Source: Acidimicrobiales bacterium (GTDB lineage: Bacteria; Actinomycetota; Acidimicrobiia; Acidimicrobiales; RAAP-2). From it: a stretch of 34,936 nucleotides of DNA. The DNA is taken from the NCBI GenBank assembly GCA_017883065.1, contig JADGOG010000014.1, positions 1 through 34,936 of the forward strand, read 5' to 3'. A model generated the notes under the pieces. The model had not been told where the DNA came from and made no database searches. It saw only the letters and a list, made by a program, of their open reading frames with translations. Of the stretch, positions 34,792 to 34,936 are shown one piece after another (the stretch's first letter is position 1; the number at the start of each line of letters is the position of its first letter). The translations under genes were made by a program, and so were the position numbers.

Positions 34792-34936
34792 TCACTCCTC
34801 GAGGTCGAACAGGGTTGACTCGTTCGGCGGGTCCGGTGGGTTGGGCGGGTCCGGTGATCCGGTCTGGGTCGGCGGTGGCGGTCGCCGCCGTCCGGTCTTC
34901 TTCTTCTTCTTCCGTGTGGCCACCTTGGGGGTGTCG
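34792..34936 (-). CDS. C-terminal end of an unidentified protein (5' part outside window)
   Basis: On the minus strand the frame is open from the window edge to TGA 34792-34794 (48 residues visible). It begins DTPKVATRKKKKKTGRRRPP, with five lysines in a row, then a Pro/Gly/Asn-rich repeat (SPDPPNPPDPPN) and ends ESTLFDLEE. Third codon positions are strongly GC-rich, as in the real genes here. Lysine- and proline-rich tails occur on nucleic-acid-binding proteins, but no conserved domain is in view and I do not name it. Confidence 0.6.
   Translation of the reverse strand, partial: DTPKVATRKKKKKTGRRRPPPPTQTGSPDPPNPPDPPNESTLFDLEE

Overview
The window is a high-GC chromosomal segment of an actinobacterium, most likely a member of the Acidimicrobiia. 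The pointers are very high GC at third codon positions, an actinobacterial hpf-secA-prfB-ftsE-ftsX gene line, many genes with no Shine-Dalgarno site but a TANNNT hexamer 5-9 nt before the start codon (leaderless or near-leaderless transcripts), and an amidase carrying the 'GGYWLVASDGGIFSFG' repeats that I associate with this class. The placement is inference; no 16S or other taxonomic marker is present. I see no tRNA, rRNA, CRISPR array, insertion sequence, prophage or integrase, so this reads as ordinary core chromosome.

Layout. 1-5 kb: the 3' part of an SDR/DUF2867 protein, an ABC-F ATPase, a convergent SPFH protein with a short NfeD partner, and a SCO6745/SalK-like protein. 5-8.3 kb: a tightly overlapping biotin operon, bioA-bioF-bioD, on the minus strand with no bioB. 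8.4-8.9 kb: an archaeal-type riboflavin synthase. 9-11.8 kb: divergent acyl-CoA dehydrogenase and acyl-CoA synthetase genes. 11.9-14.4 kb: a sugar-1-phosphate nucleotidyltransferase, divergent from a GlxA-type regulator that is translationally coupled to a DJ-1/PfpI hydrolase. 14.4-16.7 kb: divergent serine hydrolase and secreted lipase.

16.7-22.9 kb, minus strand: hpf, secA, prfB, ftsE and ftsX (protein export, translation termination, ribosome hibernation, division). 23.5-26.3 kb, minus strand: manB, a Trm112-like protein and a PGI/PMI-type SIS isomerase, that is, interconversion of hexose phosphates for mannose or glucose metabolism. 26.4-27.7 kb: a secreted amidase with propeller-like repeats. 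27.8-32 kb, minus strand: a CPBP membrane protease, a large GT-C-like membrane protein and a stand-alone LON-domain protein in one operon. 32-34.4 kb: ftsH, divergent from the CPBP gene. The window ends with a non-coding stretch and the C-terminus of an unidentified lysine- and proline-rich protein.

No clearly new multi-gene system is present. The observations most worth a second look are the archaeal-type riboflavin synthase, the consistent leaderless-promoter grammar (about a dozen starts), the regulator/enzyme pair that share a DJ-1 fold, the proline-rich tails of the divergent FtsH and CPBP proteases, the single-domain Hpf with a long upstream non-coding region, and the uncharacterised CPBP/GT-C/LON operon.
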